Assembly (NCBI RefSeq): GCF_003591175.1
Contig: NZ_QYYG01000007.1
Location: forward strand, 62,001-126,000
Origin: Serratia inhibens
GTDB taxonomy: Bacteria; Pseudomonadota; Gammaproteobacteria; Enterobacterales; Enterobacteriaceae
DNA: 64,000 nt
Direction: 5' to 3'
In this document: positions 46,233 through 55,452 of the stretch, piece after piece
Layout: every line of letters starts with the position of its first letter
How positions within the stretch are numbered: position 1 is the first letter of the stretch
Notes under the pieces: model-generated
What the model was told of the DNA's origin: nothing
Database searches by the model: none
Seen by the model: the letters and a program-made list of their open reading frames with translations, nothing else
Position numbers and translations under genes: made by a program

Positions 46233-48398
46233 TTACGGCTTGCCGTTGCGGATAGGCTTGCGCGGCGGCTTGTTCGACGGCGTGCGCTGCCGGGTAATGT
46301 CGGTATGCTTGGTCAGCGCCGGGCGAGTATGACGCTGCAGACGTTTAGCTTCGCGCTGCTCGTCGATGCTTGGCGCCGGCACCAGGCACTCGCGACGGCT
46401 GCCGATCAGGTGCTTCATGCCCATTTCTTCCAGCGCGGTGCGGATCATCGCCCAGTTAGCCGGGTCATGATAGCGCAACAGCGCCTTGTGCAAGCGACGC
46501 TGACGATCGCCACGCGGCACTACCACGTCTTCCGACTTATACCCCACCTTGCTCAACGGGTTCTTGCCGGTGTAATACATGGTGGTGGAGTTGGCCATCG
46601 GTGAAGGATAGAAGTTCTGCACCTGATCGAGGCGGAAACGGTTTTTCTTCAGCCACAGCGCCAGATTCACCATGTCCTCATCGCGGGTGCCCGGATGCGA
46701 AGAGATAAAATACGGGATCAGATACTGCTCTTTGCCCGCCAACTTCGAATAATGGTCGAACAGCTGTTTGAACCGATCGTAGCTGCCCATGCCCGGCTTC
46801 ATCATTTTCGACAGCGGCCCTTCCTCGGTGTGTTCCGGGGCGATCTTCAGATACCCGCCGACGTGGTGGGTTGCCAGCTCTTTGATGTAGCGCGGATCTT
46901 CCACTGCCAGATCGTAACGAACACCGGAAGCGATCAGGATCTTCTTGACCCCCTCCAGCGAACGCGCGCGGCGATACAGGTTGATGGTCGGCTCGTGGTT
47001 GGTGTCCATGTAGGTGCAGATTTCCGGATAGACGCACGAGGCGCGACGGCAGGTCTGCTCGGCGCGCGGGTTGGTGCAGCGCAGCATGTACATGTTGGCG
47101 GTCGGGCCACCCAGATCGGAGATCACGCCGGTAAAGCCCGGTACCTTGTCGCGGATCTCTTCGATTTCACGAATGATCGAATCTTCCGAGCGGCTCTGGA
47201 TGATGCGCCCTTCATGCTCGGTGATCGAACAGAACGAACAGCCGCCGTAGCAACCGCGCATGATATTCACCGAGAAACGAATCATGTCGTAGGCCGGGAT
47301 GGTTTCCTTGCCGTAGGACGGATGCGGAATACGCTGGTACGGCAGGGCAAACACGCTGTCCATTTCCGGCGTGGTCAGCGGGATTGCCGGTGGGTTGATC
47401 CACACGTAACGGTCACCGTGCGACTGCATCAGCGCACGGGCGCAGCCTGGGTTGGTTTCATGGTGCAGAATTCGCGAAGTGTGCGCATACAGCACTTTGT
47501 CGGCCTTCACTTTTTCGAAGGACGGCAGCAGCACGTAGGTTTTTTCCCACGGTTTTGGCTTGGCGGCGCGCACGGTGACCGGCTTGGCTTCCGGCTCCGG
47601 CGTACCGCCGTCGGCGCACGGCAGATCCTCGCCGTAAGGGTTGGGGATAGGCTCAATGCGGCCCGGCTTGTCCAGACGGGTAGAATCCACGCCGGTCCAG
47701 CCCGGCAACGCGCCCTTGCGCATGACAGCCGTATTGCGGATATCGTGGATCTCGCTGATTTTTTCACCGGCGGCCAGGCGGTGCGCCACTTCCACCAGCG
47801 GGCGCTCACCGTTGCCGTAGATCAGCATATCGGCTTTGGAATCCACCAGCACCGAACGGCGCACGGTATCCGACCAGTAATCGTAGTGAGCGATGCGACG
47901 CAGGCTGGCTTCGATGCCACCCAGCACGATCGGCACGTCTTTATAGGCTTCTTTGCAGCGCTGGCTGTACACCAGCGTCGCGCGATCCGGGCGTTTGCCG
48001 CCCACGTTGCCGGCGGTATAGGCATCGTCGTGGCGCAGTTTGCGATCGGCGGTGTAGCGGTTGATCATCGAGTCCATGTTGCCGGCGGTGATGCCGAAGA
48101 ACAGGTTCGGTTTGCCCAGGCGCATAAAGTCGTCTTTATTGCTCCAGTCCGGCTGCGCAATAATACCCACGCGGAAGCCCTGCGCTTCCAGCATGCGGCC
48201 GATGATCGCCATGCCGAAACTCGGGTGATCGACATAAGCGTCACCGCTGATAATGATCACATCGCAGCTGTCCCAGCCCAGTTGATCCATCTCTTCGCGC
48301 GACATCGGTAAAAACGGCGCGGTGCCATAACATTCGGCCCAATAAGGCTTATAGGAAAACAATTCACGGTCGGGTTGGATCAGGCTGGTAGTGCTCAT
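46233..48398 (-). CDS. ygiQ: Radical SAM protein YgiQ
   Basis: 721 residues, UPF0313 family. The iron-sulfur cluster motif C-x3-C-x2-C is in [15 protein letters not shown], about residue 390. The N-terminal part has a B12-binding-like fold ([15 protein letters not shown]), and the C-terminus is a basic, low-complexity tail ([12 protein letters not shown]). Its reaction is unknown. Monocistronic, convergent with emtA. Confidence 0.92.
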   Translation of the reverse strand: MSTTSLIQPDRELFSYKPYWAECYGTAPFLPMSREEMDQLGWDSCDVIIISGDAYVDHPSFGMAIIGRMLEAQGFRVGIIAQPDWSNKDDFMRLGKPNLFFGITAGNMDSMINRYTADRKLRHDDAYTAGNVGGKRPDRATLVYSQRCKEAYKDVPIVLGGIEASLRRIAHYDYWSDTVRRSVLVDSKADMLIYGNGERPLVEVAHRLAAGEKISEIHDIRNTAVMRKGALPGWTGVDSTRLDKPGRIEPIPNPYGEDLPCADGGTPEPEAKPVTVRAAKPKPWEKTYVLLPSFEKVKADKVLYAHTSRILHHETNPGCARALMQSHGDRYVWINPPAIPLTTPEMDSVFALPYQRIPHPSYGKETIPAYDMIRFSVNIMRGCYGGCSFCSITEHEGRIIQSRSEDSIIREIEEIRDKVPGFTGVISDLGGPTANMYMLRCTNPRAEQTCRRASCVYPEICTYMDTNHEPTINLYRRARSLEGVKKILIASGVRYDLAVEDPRYIKELATHHVGGYLKIAPEHTEEGPLSKMMKPGMGSYDRFKQLFDHYSKLAGKEQYLIPYFISSHPGTRDEDMVNLALWLKKNRFRLDQVQNFYPSPMANSTTMYYTGKNPLSKVGYKSEDVVVPRGDRQRRLHKALLRYHDPANWAMIRTALEEMGMKHLIGSRRECLVPAPSIDEQREAKRLQRHTRPALTKHTDITRQRTPSNKPPRKPIRNGKP

Positions 48399-48581
48399 TC
48401 TGGTGCTCTTTCACAGGTTAATTAATCGCCGGGCGGCGATTATACGCACTAGTGACAAAAAGAGCATGGTTATTTCACACATTAGTCACATCGCCAACCC
48501 GCTTGCCCCTCGACGCCGGGCGTTTGCGACGTCATCATAGCCTATTCTGTCCGGCCCGGCGGCCGGCGGCGGAGAACATTA

Positions 48582-49469
48582 ATGAGTGATTTTTTAGCAA
48601 TAAAACCGGTTTTGGTGCTGGGCAGCGCGATCGGTGAAGTCGATCTGGGGCAACAGCGGCAGATTGGCGGCAGTGCATTTAACGTGGCACGCGCGCTGAG
48701 CCGCCTGCAGGTGCCGGTGGTTAATGGCATGCCGGTGGGCAACGGCGAATGGGGCATGATGATTGAAGCGGCCATGAACGCGCTTGGCTTGCCGGTGCTG
48801 CTGCGCCACGGCCAGAAGGATAACGGCCACCGCCTGACGCAACTGGAACCCAGCGGCAAACGCACGCTTGTCAAAGTACCGGGCTGCGAAACGCAGTGGA
48901 ACAAGGCCCAGCTCGCCATGCTGCCGATGACGCCTGAAACGCTGATCTACATCCATGGCGACGAACTGACGGGCGAGAGCGGCGAAGCGCTGCGCGACTG
49001 GCTGACACGGTTGCCGTTCGATCAATGGCGCCTGATCGATCCCGGCCCGCGCGTTGGCCTGCTGGATGCGGATTTCTTCGCCATGCTCAGCGACAGCGAC
49101 ACGGTACTGACGCTCAACCGCAGCGAAACGGCAACGCTGTGCGGTGAAGGCGAGGCGGTCACCGCCGCACAGCGTTTTGCCGCGGCACACAATATTACGC
49201 TGATCTGCCGGTTGGAGGCTGAAGGCGCATGGCTTTGCGATGGCCGTAACCCGCCGCTGAACCTTGCCGAATATCGGGTCCCGGTGGTGGATACTCTCGG
49301 TGCCGGCGACGCCCACTGCGCCGGTCTGCTGGCCGGTATCTCCGCCGGCTGGCCGCTGCCGCAGGCGGTCAACCTGGCCAACCGCGTGGCGGCCTGCGTA
49401 GTGGCCAGCCCGGGTGCCGCAGGCGCACCAGGCTGGCAACAACTGCAACAACGCTTTCCCGGCAACTGA
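48582..49469 (+). CDS. PfkB-family carbohydrate kinase
   Basis: 295 residues, ribokinase fold. GGSAFNVARALSRL near residue 28 and the catalytic DTLGAGDAHCAGLL near residue 235 are visible. The substrate cannot be deduced; proximity to the xap purine-nucleoside genes makes a ribose or nucleoside substrate worth testing. It is divergent from ygiQ and convergent with xapB, with a terminator-like hairpin after it. Confidence 0.83.
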   Translation: MSDFLAIKPVLVLGSAIGEVDLGQQRQIGGSAFNVARALSRLQVPVVNGMPVGNGEWGMMIEAAMNALGLPVLLRHGQKDNGHRLTQLEPSGKRTLVKVPGCETQWNKAQLAMLPMTPETLIYIHGDELTGESGEALRDWLTRLPFDQWRLIDPGPRVGLLDADFFAMLSDSDTVLTLNRSETATLCGEGEAVTAAQRFAAAHNITLICRLEAEGAWLCDGRNPPLNLAEYRVPVVDTLGAGDAHCAGLLAGISAGWPLPQAVNLANRVAACVVASPGAAGAPGWQQLQQRFPGN

Positions 49470-49475
49470 GGCCCA

Positions 49476-49497
49476 ATGGGCGCGCTTTTGCGCCCAT
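49476..49497. terminator. Hairpin between the PfkB kinase and xapB
   Basis: An 8-bp perfect stem (ATGGGCGC / GCGCCCAT, loop 6 nt) between convergent genes. Confidence 0.6.
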
Positions 49498-49507
49498 CTC
49501 CCCAGCG

Positions 49508-50767
49508 CTAATGAGCGCGCTCAACGGGCCCGGCGTGCTCCTCCGGCCGGTGCTGATAATGGAAGGTCAGTGCGAAGATCACGCCCAGCACCAGCGTATA
49601 CAGCGCGAACACCAGCCAGATGCTCTGCCAGTCTTTTACGCCGTTGCGGGTAAAGAAATCCACCACCTCGCCACTGGCTATGGCCCCCAGATAAGCGCCC
49701 AACCCATTCACCATCGTCATGAACAGCCCCTGCGCGCTGGCGCGGATGCGGTGGTCGGCCTCTTTCTCAACAAAGATCGCGCCGGAAATATTGAAGAAAT
49801 CAAAGGCACAGCCGTAGACGATCATCGAAAGCAGCAGCAGCACGAAACCAAAACCTACCGGGGTACCGTAAGCCAGGAACAGGAAGCGTAGCGTCCAGGC
49901 CGCCATGCTGATCAACATCACCTGCTTAATGCCGTATCTGCGCAGGAAAAACGGAATGGTGAGGATGAAAAACACCTCGGAGATTTGCGACAGCGACAAC
50001 AACACCGCCGGGTATCTGACGCTGAAGCTGTCCTGATACAGCGGGTTTTGCGCAAAATCGTGCAGGAACGGGTTGCCGAAGGTATTGGTTACTTGCAACG
50101 CAGCGCCCAGCAGCATGGCAAACAGGAAAAACAGCGCCATGCGCCGTTGGCGGAATAGGACCAACGCGTCCAGCCCCAGAACGCTGAACCAGTGTTTCGA
50201 CTTTTCCGCCCGACTGGTCGGGCAGTTCGGCAGCGTCAGCGCATAGCCGGCCAACAGCAGCGACGCCCCGGAGGCCAAATACAATTGCATATTGCTGAGT
50301 TCGATTTTGCTAAAGCCGATCAGCCACATCGCCACAATAAAACCCAGAGTGCCGTACACCCGCACCGGCGGGAAATCCTTCACCGTGTCGTGACCGTGCT
50401 TCTCCAGACAAAAATAGGCAATGGCGTTGGAAAGCGAAATGGTCGGCATATACATCATGGCATTGAACAACATGACCCAGAACATCACCGTCGGCTGCTC
50501 AACCTGGGCGGCACAGTACAGCGCGACGGCGCCGAACAGATGGCACAACGCATACAGATAGTTGGCCTTGACCCAGCGATCGGCAACGATGCCCGCCAGC
50601 CCAGGCATGATCAGCGCCGCGATGCCCTTGGCGCTGTACACCATACCCACCTGCATCCCGCTGAAATGCAAGGTGTTAATCATGTAAGATCCCAGCGTGA
50701 CCAGCCAGGCGCCCCAAATAAAGAACTGCAGAAAAACCATTATCTTCAGTCGCGTTTTTATTGCCAT
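49508..50767 (-). CDS. xapB: Nucleoside:H+ symporter, XapB/NupG family
   Basis: 419 residues from ATG 50767. MAIKTRLKIMVFLQFFIWGAWLVTLG aligns with the family N-terminus, and AGGTG lies 6 bases upstream, so the 19 extra codons of the longer frame are rejected. Twelve membrane helices of the nucleoside:H+ symporter family. XapB takes up xanthosine, NupG other nucleosides; the neighbouring purine nucleoside phosphorylase and LysR gene favour XapB. Confidence 0.88.
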   Translation of the reverse strand: MAIKTRLKIMVFLQFFIWGAWLVTLGSYMINTLHFSGMQVGMVYSAKGIAALIMPGLAGIVADRWVKANYLYALCHLFGAVALYCAAQVEQPTVMFWVMLFNAMMYMPTISLSNAIAYFCLEKHGHDTVKDFPPVRVYGTLGFIVAMWLIGFSKIELSNMQLYLASGASLLLAGYALTLPNCPTSRAEKSKHWFSVLGLDALVLFRQRRMALFFLFAMLLGAALQVTNTFGNPFLHDFAQNPLYQDSFSVRYPAVLLSLSQISEVFFILTIPFFLRRYGIKQVMLISMAAWTLRFLFLAYGTPVGFGFVLLLLSMIVYGCAFDFFNISGAIFVEKEADHRIRASAQGLFMTMVNGLGAYLGAIASGEVVDFFTRNGVKDWQSIWLVFALYTLVLGVIFALTFHYQHRPEEHAGPVERAH

Positions 50768-50849
50768 CACCATCACCTTATTATTTTGATTGAAACGATG
50801 ATTCACACGACAGGGTCCCTGCACCCTGCCGCGGGGTTTACAGCATCAC

Positions 50850-51046
50850 ATACCCGTCATACTTGAAGCTGCATCTGTGTTGGCTGCACCCGCGCACCCC
50901 AGTCACTTAGTTGACTAAGCTCCCGGGGATTTATGAGCCTCATCCCTGAGGCTCACCCACGGGCCAGCGCAAGCGCTGTTCAAATCGGTTCCTGACCGAT
51001 TTGTTACGGTCTTGCCGCCGTGATGCAACGCCAATTATTTTGGGTA
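50850..51046 (-). repeat. ERIC element (with internal insertion) between xapB and xapA
   Basis: Starts with ATACCCGTCATACTTGAAGC, contains CACCCCAGTCACTTAG and CTAAGCTCCCGGGGATT, and ends with CTTGCCGCCGTGATGCAACG then CAATTATTTTGGGTA. These are the conserved arms of enterobacterial repetitive intergenic consensus elements. The usual length is 127 bases; here about 70 extra bases (about 50932-51009) sit in the middle. The right arm runs into the last codons of xapA. Confidence 0.85.
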
Positions 51047-51865
51047 GAACGTTTTGAAGAACTCACGGATCAGGCGCATAAAATCGTCGGCCGCCAGCGC
51101 GGCGCAACTCAGGGTTTGTTCATGGGAAAGCGGCGTATCGGACAGCCCTTCCGCGTAGTTGGTCATAGCCGACACCACCAGCACCTTCAGGCCGCAGTGG
51201 CGTGCAGAGAGCACTTCCGGCACTATCGACATACCGACGACGTCGCACCCCAGCGTCTGCATCATGCGGATTTCCGCCGGGGTTTCGAAGTTAGGCCCGG
51301 TGTAAGCGGCAAAGACCCCTTCGGCCAGCGGAATGCCCGCACGCTCGGCTACCTGCGCCAATTGGCCGCGCAGTTCGCGGTCATAGGCGTTGGCCAGGCT
51401 GAAGAAGCGCGGACCAAAACGCTCGTCGTTGTCGCCAACCAGCGGCGATTCAGGCATAAAGTTGATGTGATCGGTAAGCGCCACCAGGCTGCCCGGCGGC
51501 ACCGACTGGCGCAGCGAACCCGCAGCGTTGGTCGCCAGCAAGAATTCGCAGCCCAGCAGTTTGAACGTGCGCACTGCGGTAGTCATCACCTGCATGCCGC
51601 GTCCTTCGTAGTAGTGTCCGCGGCCTTTCATGCACAGTACCGGCACGCCTTCCAGCCAGCCGGCGACCAGTTGCCCGGCGTGGCCCGCAACGCCGCTGAC
51701 CGGGAAACCGGGCAACTCCGCGTAGTCGATGGTCAGGGTGTCGGTCATCACCTCCGCCAGCGCGCCCAACCCTGAGCCCAATATCAGCGCGGCGCGCGGC
51801 TGGAAGCCTGGCAGGCGGCGGCGGATCGCTTCGGCACAGGAAAAAGCATCTTCTTGATTAAACAT
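51035..51865 (-). CDS. xapA: Purine nucleoside phosphorylase II (xanthosine phosphorylase)
   Basis: 276 residues from ATG 51865; the longer frame to 52000 is upstream leader. Trimeric PNP family motifs: LILGSGLGALAE, MKGRGHYYEG, LLATNAAGSL, YTGPNFETPAEIRM. XapA splits xanthosine, inosine and guanosine with phosphate. The last codons and the stop (TAC CCA AAA TAA) lie inside the end of an ERIC repeat. The divergent LysR gene at 51993 is probably its activator. Confidence 0.9.
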   Translation of the reverse strand: MFNQEDAFSCAEAIRRRLPGFQPRAALILGSGLGALAEVMTDTLTIDYAELPGFPVSGVAGHAGQLVAGWLEGVPVLCMKGRGHYYEGRGMQVMTTAVRTFKLLGCEFLLATNAAGSLRQSVPPGSLVALTDHINFMPESPLVGDNDERFGPRFFSLANAYDRELRGQLAQVAERAGIPLAEGVFAAYTGPNFETPAEIRMMQTLGCDVVGMSIVPEVLSARHCGLKVLVVSAMTNYAEGLSDTPLSHEQTLSCAALAADDFMRLIREFFKTFYPK

Positions 51866-51992
51866 AGTATTCTCTTCTGCGGGAGGGTGAAATAATCCCC
51901 ATAGTAGAGAGCGATGCGCGGCGGCGACCAATACATTATTGGCAGCCGATTTATTCCGTTTACCTATAAATTGGTAGCACCAGGAGGCCATC

Positions 51993-52913
51993 ATCAGCAT
52001 AAAATCGCCCCGGCAACTGCCGGACCCCAGCCGGATTAACTTCCGCCTGCTGCACTATTTCCGCGTTGTGGCGGAAGAAATGAACTTCACCCAAGCCGCG
52101 CTGAGACTGAATATTTCGCAGCCGCCGCTCAGCAAGCACATTAAAGAACTGGAAAGCCAACTGGGCGTGGCGCTATTCAGGCGCACCACCCGTTCGATGG
52201 CGCTGACGCTGGCCGGCCGCACGCTGTTTCGCAACGTCGAGATGTTGTTGGATCAGGCCGGCCATGCGTTGAATCAGGTGCAGCAATTGGGCCGTGGCGA
52301 GGCGGGTCATATGGTGGTCGGCATCGTCGGCACCTCGGTATGGGGCGGGTTGATCCCGGCATTGAAACGCTTTGCCGGGCAAACCGCCAACGTGACCTGG
52401 GCACTGAATGAGCTGACGCCCAGCCAGCAGATCACCGCGCTGCAAAAGCGTCATATCGATATTGGCGTCTGGCGAGAGGCCAGAGAACAGGCATTGCCGG
52501 GGTTGGCCTGCCAGCTGTTGGCGCGGGAAAACATTGCGGTGGTGCTGCCGCTCGATCACCCGCTGGCACAGGCGGAAAGCCTGCCGCTCGCGGCGCTGCA
52601 GCATGACAAATTCATGGTCCTGCCGCCGCACGAGGCCAGCCTGGGGCTGTATCTGCACAATCTGTGCCTGCAACAGGGTTTCAAACCGGACATCGCCTAT
52701 CAGGTCAATGAACCGCAAACGCTGATGGCGCTGGTGGCCGAAGGTTATGGCATCACGCTGCTGCCGGACAGCTACGGGCGCATTCCCTGGCCCGGTGTGC
52801 GGTTCTGCCCGCTGCAGCAAGCACCCTCAGCGGATTTGTACGCCATTTATCATGCCGAGAGCGCCACGCCGGTAGTACAGGCGTTTCTGGAAATGCTGCG
52901 TGCGGTACCCTGA
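51993..52913 (+). CDS. xapR: LysR-family regulator, XapR type, with no canonical start codon near its RBS
   Basis: About 306 codons. The winged helix (NFRLLHYFRVVAEEMNFTQAA, then RLNISQPPLSKHIKELE) needs residues upstream of the first standard start (GTG 52068). The frame is open only from 51978, and a perfect AGGAGG at 51982-51987 precedes ATC 51990, ATC 51993 and ATA 51999 but no ATG, GTG or TTG. The true start is therefore a rare codon (chosen: ATC 51993) or a mutated ATG. It probably activates xapAB; the effector in E. coli is xanthosine. Confidence 0.75.
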   Translation: MSIKSPRQLPDPSRINFRLLHYFRVVAEEMNFTQAALRLNISQPPLSKHIKELESQLGVALFRRTTRSMALTLAGRTLFRNVEMLLDQAGHALNQVQQLGRGEAGHMVVGIVGTSVWGGLIPALKRFAGQTANVTWALNELTPSQQITALQKRHIDIGVWREAREQALPGLACQLLARENIAVVLPLDHPLAQAESLPLAALQHDKFMVLPPHEASLGLYLHNLCLQQGFKPDIAYQVNEPQTLMALVAEGYGITLLPDSYGRIPWPGVRFCPLQQAPSADLYAIYHAESATPVVQAFLEMLRAVP

Positions 52914-52933
52914 CGGCGCCGCACGCAGTCGGC

Positions 52934-54349
52934 TTAAGGTGCCGGCTGTACCATAAACTGGCCGGCGGTACCGCGGTCCGCCATCTCCAGCGTCTGGCTG
53001 TAGAACAGGAACGGGAAGTGTTCCGAAGTGGACTGATTGAAGTAAACCAGCAGCTCGACGTCGCCGTCGACCCATACGGTGTCCTTCCAGCCGCGATCTT
53101 CCGCCATGGGCTGCGCGCCATTGACGCGTTTCACCAGGAATTGCACGCCCTGAATGTGGAACGCCTGCGGCGTATCCGCGTGAATGTTCCAGCGCTCCCA
53201 GGTGCCCTGCTGCATTTGCACATCGATACGGTTCATGTCCCAGATGGCGCCGTTGATCCCAGGCTGGCTGTCGCCAAGACGGAATTCGCGGGTGCGACTG
53301 GCGCTGCCGTCCAATAGTTGATCCGCCAACAGGCGCATCGGCAAGTTATCGGTCACCAACGGCAACAGGCCGGTAGGCCGCAGCGTCAGCACCTGTGTGG
53401 AGACCAGAATGCTCGAAGGTTCAAACAGACCGCGCAGGCGATCCATCATGCCCGCCGCTTCACCGGCGGTGATGGTTACCTCATCGCCTTTTGACATATC
53501 GATCAGCACTTCGCGGCGTTCGCCCGGCGCCAGCGAAAGTTGCTGCACCGCCACCGGCGCAGGCAGGAAGCCCTGATCGCTGGCGACAACGTTAAGCGGC
53601 CGGCCGTCGCTCAGTTGCAGCATGTAGCGGCGCGAGTTGGAAGCATTGAGCAGGCGCAGACGTACCCAGCCGCGTGAAACCTCGACGTAAGGATTTTGCA
53701 CGCCGTTGACCAACAGCGTGTCACCGACAAAACCGCCCTGCGACGGCGGATCGTATTCCGGCGTACCGAAGTTATCCAACCGCTTGTCCTGAATGATCAG
53801 CGGGAAGTCGTCAACGCCGTAGTGGTTCGGCAACGGCAGCGCTTTGCTGACCTCATCCTCAACCAGCCACAGCCCGGTCAGGCCATTGTAAACGTGCGGT
53901 GCCATGCGGTTCGGCGTATTGGCGTGATACCAGCAGGTAGCCGCGCTCTGGCGAATGGGCAACACCGGCGACCAGTCAACGTTAGGCGACATCATGCGCG
54001 CCGCGCCGCCCATCAGGGTACCGGGCACCTGCAGGCCGCTGATGGTCATCGCCACCGGCTCCGGTAGACGGTTGCTGTAGATCAGCTTGACGTCGTCCCC
54101 GTTATAAACCCGCACCGTCGGCCCGAGATACATGCCGTTAATGCCCCACACCGATGCCTTGCGGTTATCCATAAACGCCCAGTGGGCACGCTGCAGGGTT
54201 AAAAACAGCGGCTGACCTCGGCGGGACTCCAGCAGCGGAGGAATGGGTAATGGCGTCTGCATTCCGCTCGCCTCAGCCCTCAGCGGCACGGCTCCCGCGC
54301 ACAGCGCCAAGCCCGATGCCTGAATAAACTGACGTCGACTGAGTGACAT
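52934..54349 (-). CDS. ftsP: Cell division protein FtsP (SufI)
   Basis: 471 residues. A twin-arginine signal (SRRQFIQASG, residues 4-13) exports the folded protein by Tat. It has three cupredoxin domains but lacks the copper ligands of multicopper oxidases, as expected for FtsP. It stabilises the division ring under stress. It lies just downstream of plsC on the same strand, as in E. coli. Confidence 0.93.
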   Translation of the reverse strand: MSLSRRQFIQASGLALCAGAVPLRAEASGMQTPLPIPPLLESRRGQPLFLTLQRAHWAFMDNRKASVWGINGMYLGPTVRVYNGDDVKLIYSNRLPEPVAMTISGLQVPGTLMGGAARMMSPNVDWSPVLPIRQSAATCWYHANTPNRMAPHVYNGLTGLWLVEDEVSKALPLPNHYGVDDFPLIIQDKRLDNFGTPEYDPPSQGGFVGDTLLVNGVQNPYVEVSRGWVRLRLLNASNSRRYMLQLSDGRPLNVVASDQGFLPAPVAVQQLSLAPGERREVLIDMSKGDEVTITAGEAAGMMDRLRGLFEPSSILVSTQVLTLRPTGLLPLVTDNLPMRLLADQLLDGSASRTREFRLGDSQPGINGAIWDMNRIDVQMQQGTWERWNIHADTPQAFHIQGVQFLVKRVNGAQPMAEDRGWKDTVWVDGDVELLVYFNQSTSEHFPFLFYSQTLEMADRGTAGQFMVQPAP

Positions 54350-54481
54350 ATTTTCTCCATGAAAAGCAATGACTAAACTCTGGGCAAAGACCGGGCCCCT
54401 GTTAATCAGATTAGCAGGAGCCCAGGCGTTAACGGCAGCAGGCGCCGTTTAAAAATTCATTCTTTGAAGCCGGTTGGAATA

Positions 54482-55219
54482 TTATTTTCCGGCCGCATTG
54501 CGCTGGGCGACTTCCTCGTCCAGTTCGGCGATTTTCGCCAGCATCAGCTCATGGCAATGGGCCGCCAGCTCACGCACATTTTCTCTGCCGTAATTGCTGA
54601 TGTCGATCGGCTCCAGTATTTCTACGATCGCATGGCCATTATTCCAACGGTTAAGATTAATTTTACCGGTGGTGGTAGAAACGCAGATCGGCACAATCGG
54701 CACCCCTGCGGCAATGGCCGCGTGGAATGCACCGGTTTTAAACGGCATCAGCCCGCGCCCACGGCTGCGGGTGCCTTCAGGAAACATCCAGATCGAAATG
54801 TCTCTTTTTTTGAACTGTTCGGCTACCTGAGCAATGGTACCGTGCGCTTTGGCGCGGTTATCCCGATCAATCAGCAGATTGCCGGTCAGCCAATACAGCG
54901 GACCAAAAAAGGGAACCCACAACAGGCTTTTTTTACCTACGGTCACGGTTCGCGGCTGCACGGCTTTGGCGGCCGTCACCATATCGTAATTATTCTGGTG
55001 ATTGGCGATATAAATGCAGTTGCCGTTTTTGGCCGCATCGGCCGGTACGCGGACTTCTACTTTCAGCCCGAATAACCCGGACAGGCGGCCAAACAGGTGG
55101 CCGAACGTCGCCACATGGCGGGGATCGCGGGGACGGAATAATAAACAGTAAATAGAACCGAAAATGCACACCAGAAGACAATACAGAGTGGCGAGCACGG
55201 CACGCAAAATTAATAACAT
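54482..55219 (-). CDS. plsC: 1-acylglycerol-3-phosphate acyltransferase
   Basis: 245 residues. N-terminal membrane helices, then the catalytic NHQNNYD box (73-79) and FPEGTRS, which binds the glycerol phosphate. It makes phosphatidic acid by acylating the sn-2 position of lysophosphatidate at the inner membrane. Conserved position between parC and ftsP. Confidence 0.95.
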   Translation of the reverse strand: MLLILRAVLATLYCLLVCIFGSIYCLLFRPRDPRHVATFGHLFGRLSGLFGLKVEVRVPADAAKNGNCIYIANHQNNYDMVTAAKAVQPRTVTVGKKSLLWVPFFGPLYWLTGNLLIDRDNRAKAHGTIAQVAEQFKKRDISIWMFPEGTRSRGRGLMPFKTGAFHAAIAAGVPIVPICVSTTTGKINLNRWNNGHAIVEILEPIDISNYGRENVRELAAHCHELMLAKIAELDEEVAQRNAAGK

Positions 55220-55412
55220 AACAACCTCATTAGCACACTGCCGACGCAGCCTGAAGCGCTGCGCAGATCCCTTTACTCATTCTTTGATTGCAGAGTCCGA
55301 AAACCTGTCCTGCATTTTTTTCTATTTTCCCGCCAGCCGACGATACGCACAATAATTTTATGCAGGGAAATGTTAACTATTTGAAAATAATTGCCGGTGG
55401 CTGGAAATAAAG

Positions 55413-55434
55413 CGGGCGCAGCATGCTGCGCCCG
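55413..55434 (-). terminator. Palindromic terminator after parC
   Basis: A 22-bp perfect palindrome (CGGGCGCAGC and its complement back to back) followed on the minus strand by CTTTATTTCC. Confidence 0.8.
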
Positions 55435-55452
55435 TTTGTTATGCCGTCAGGT

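Noticed and set aside
46695-48311. 538-codon open frame opposite ygiQ
   Set aside because: Antisense shadow of a long conserved gene; no start signals and no recognisable domain.
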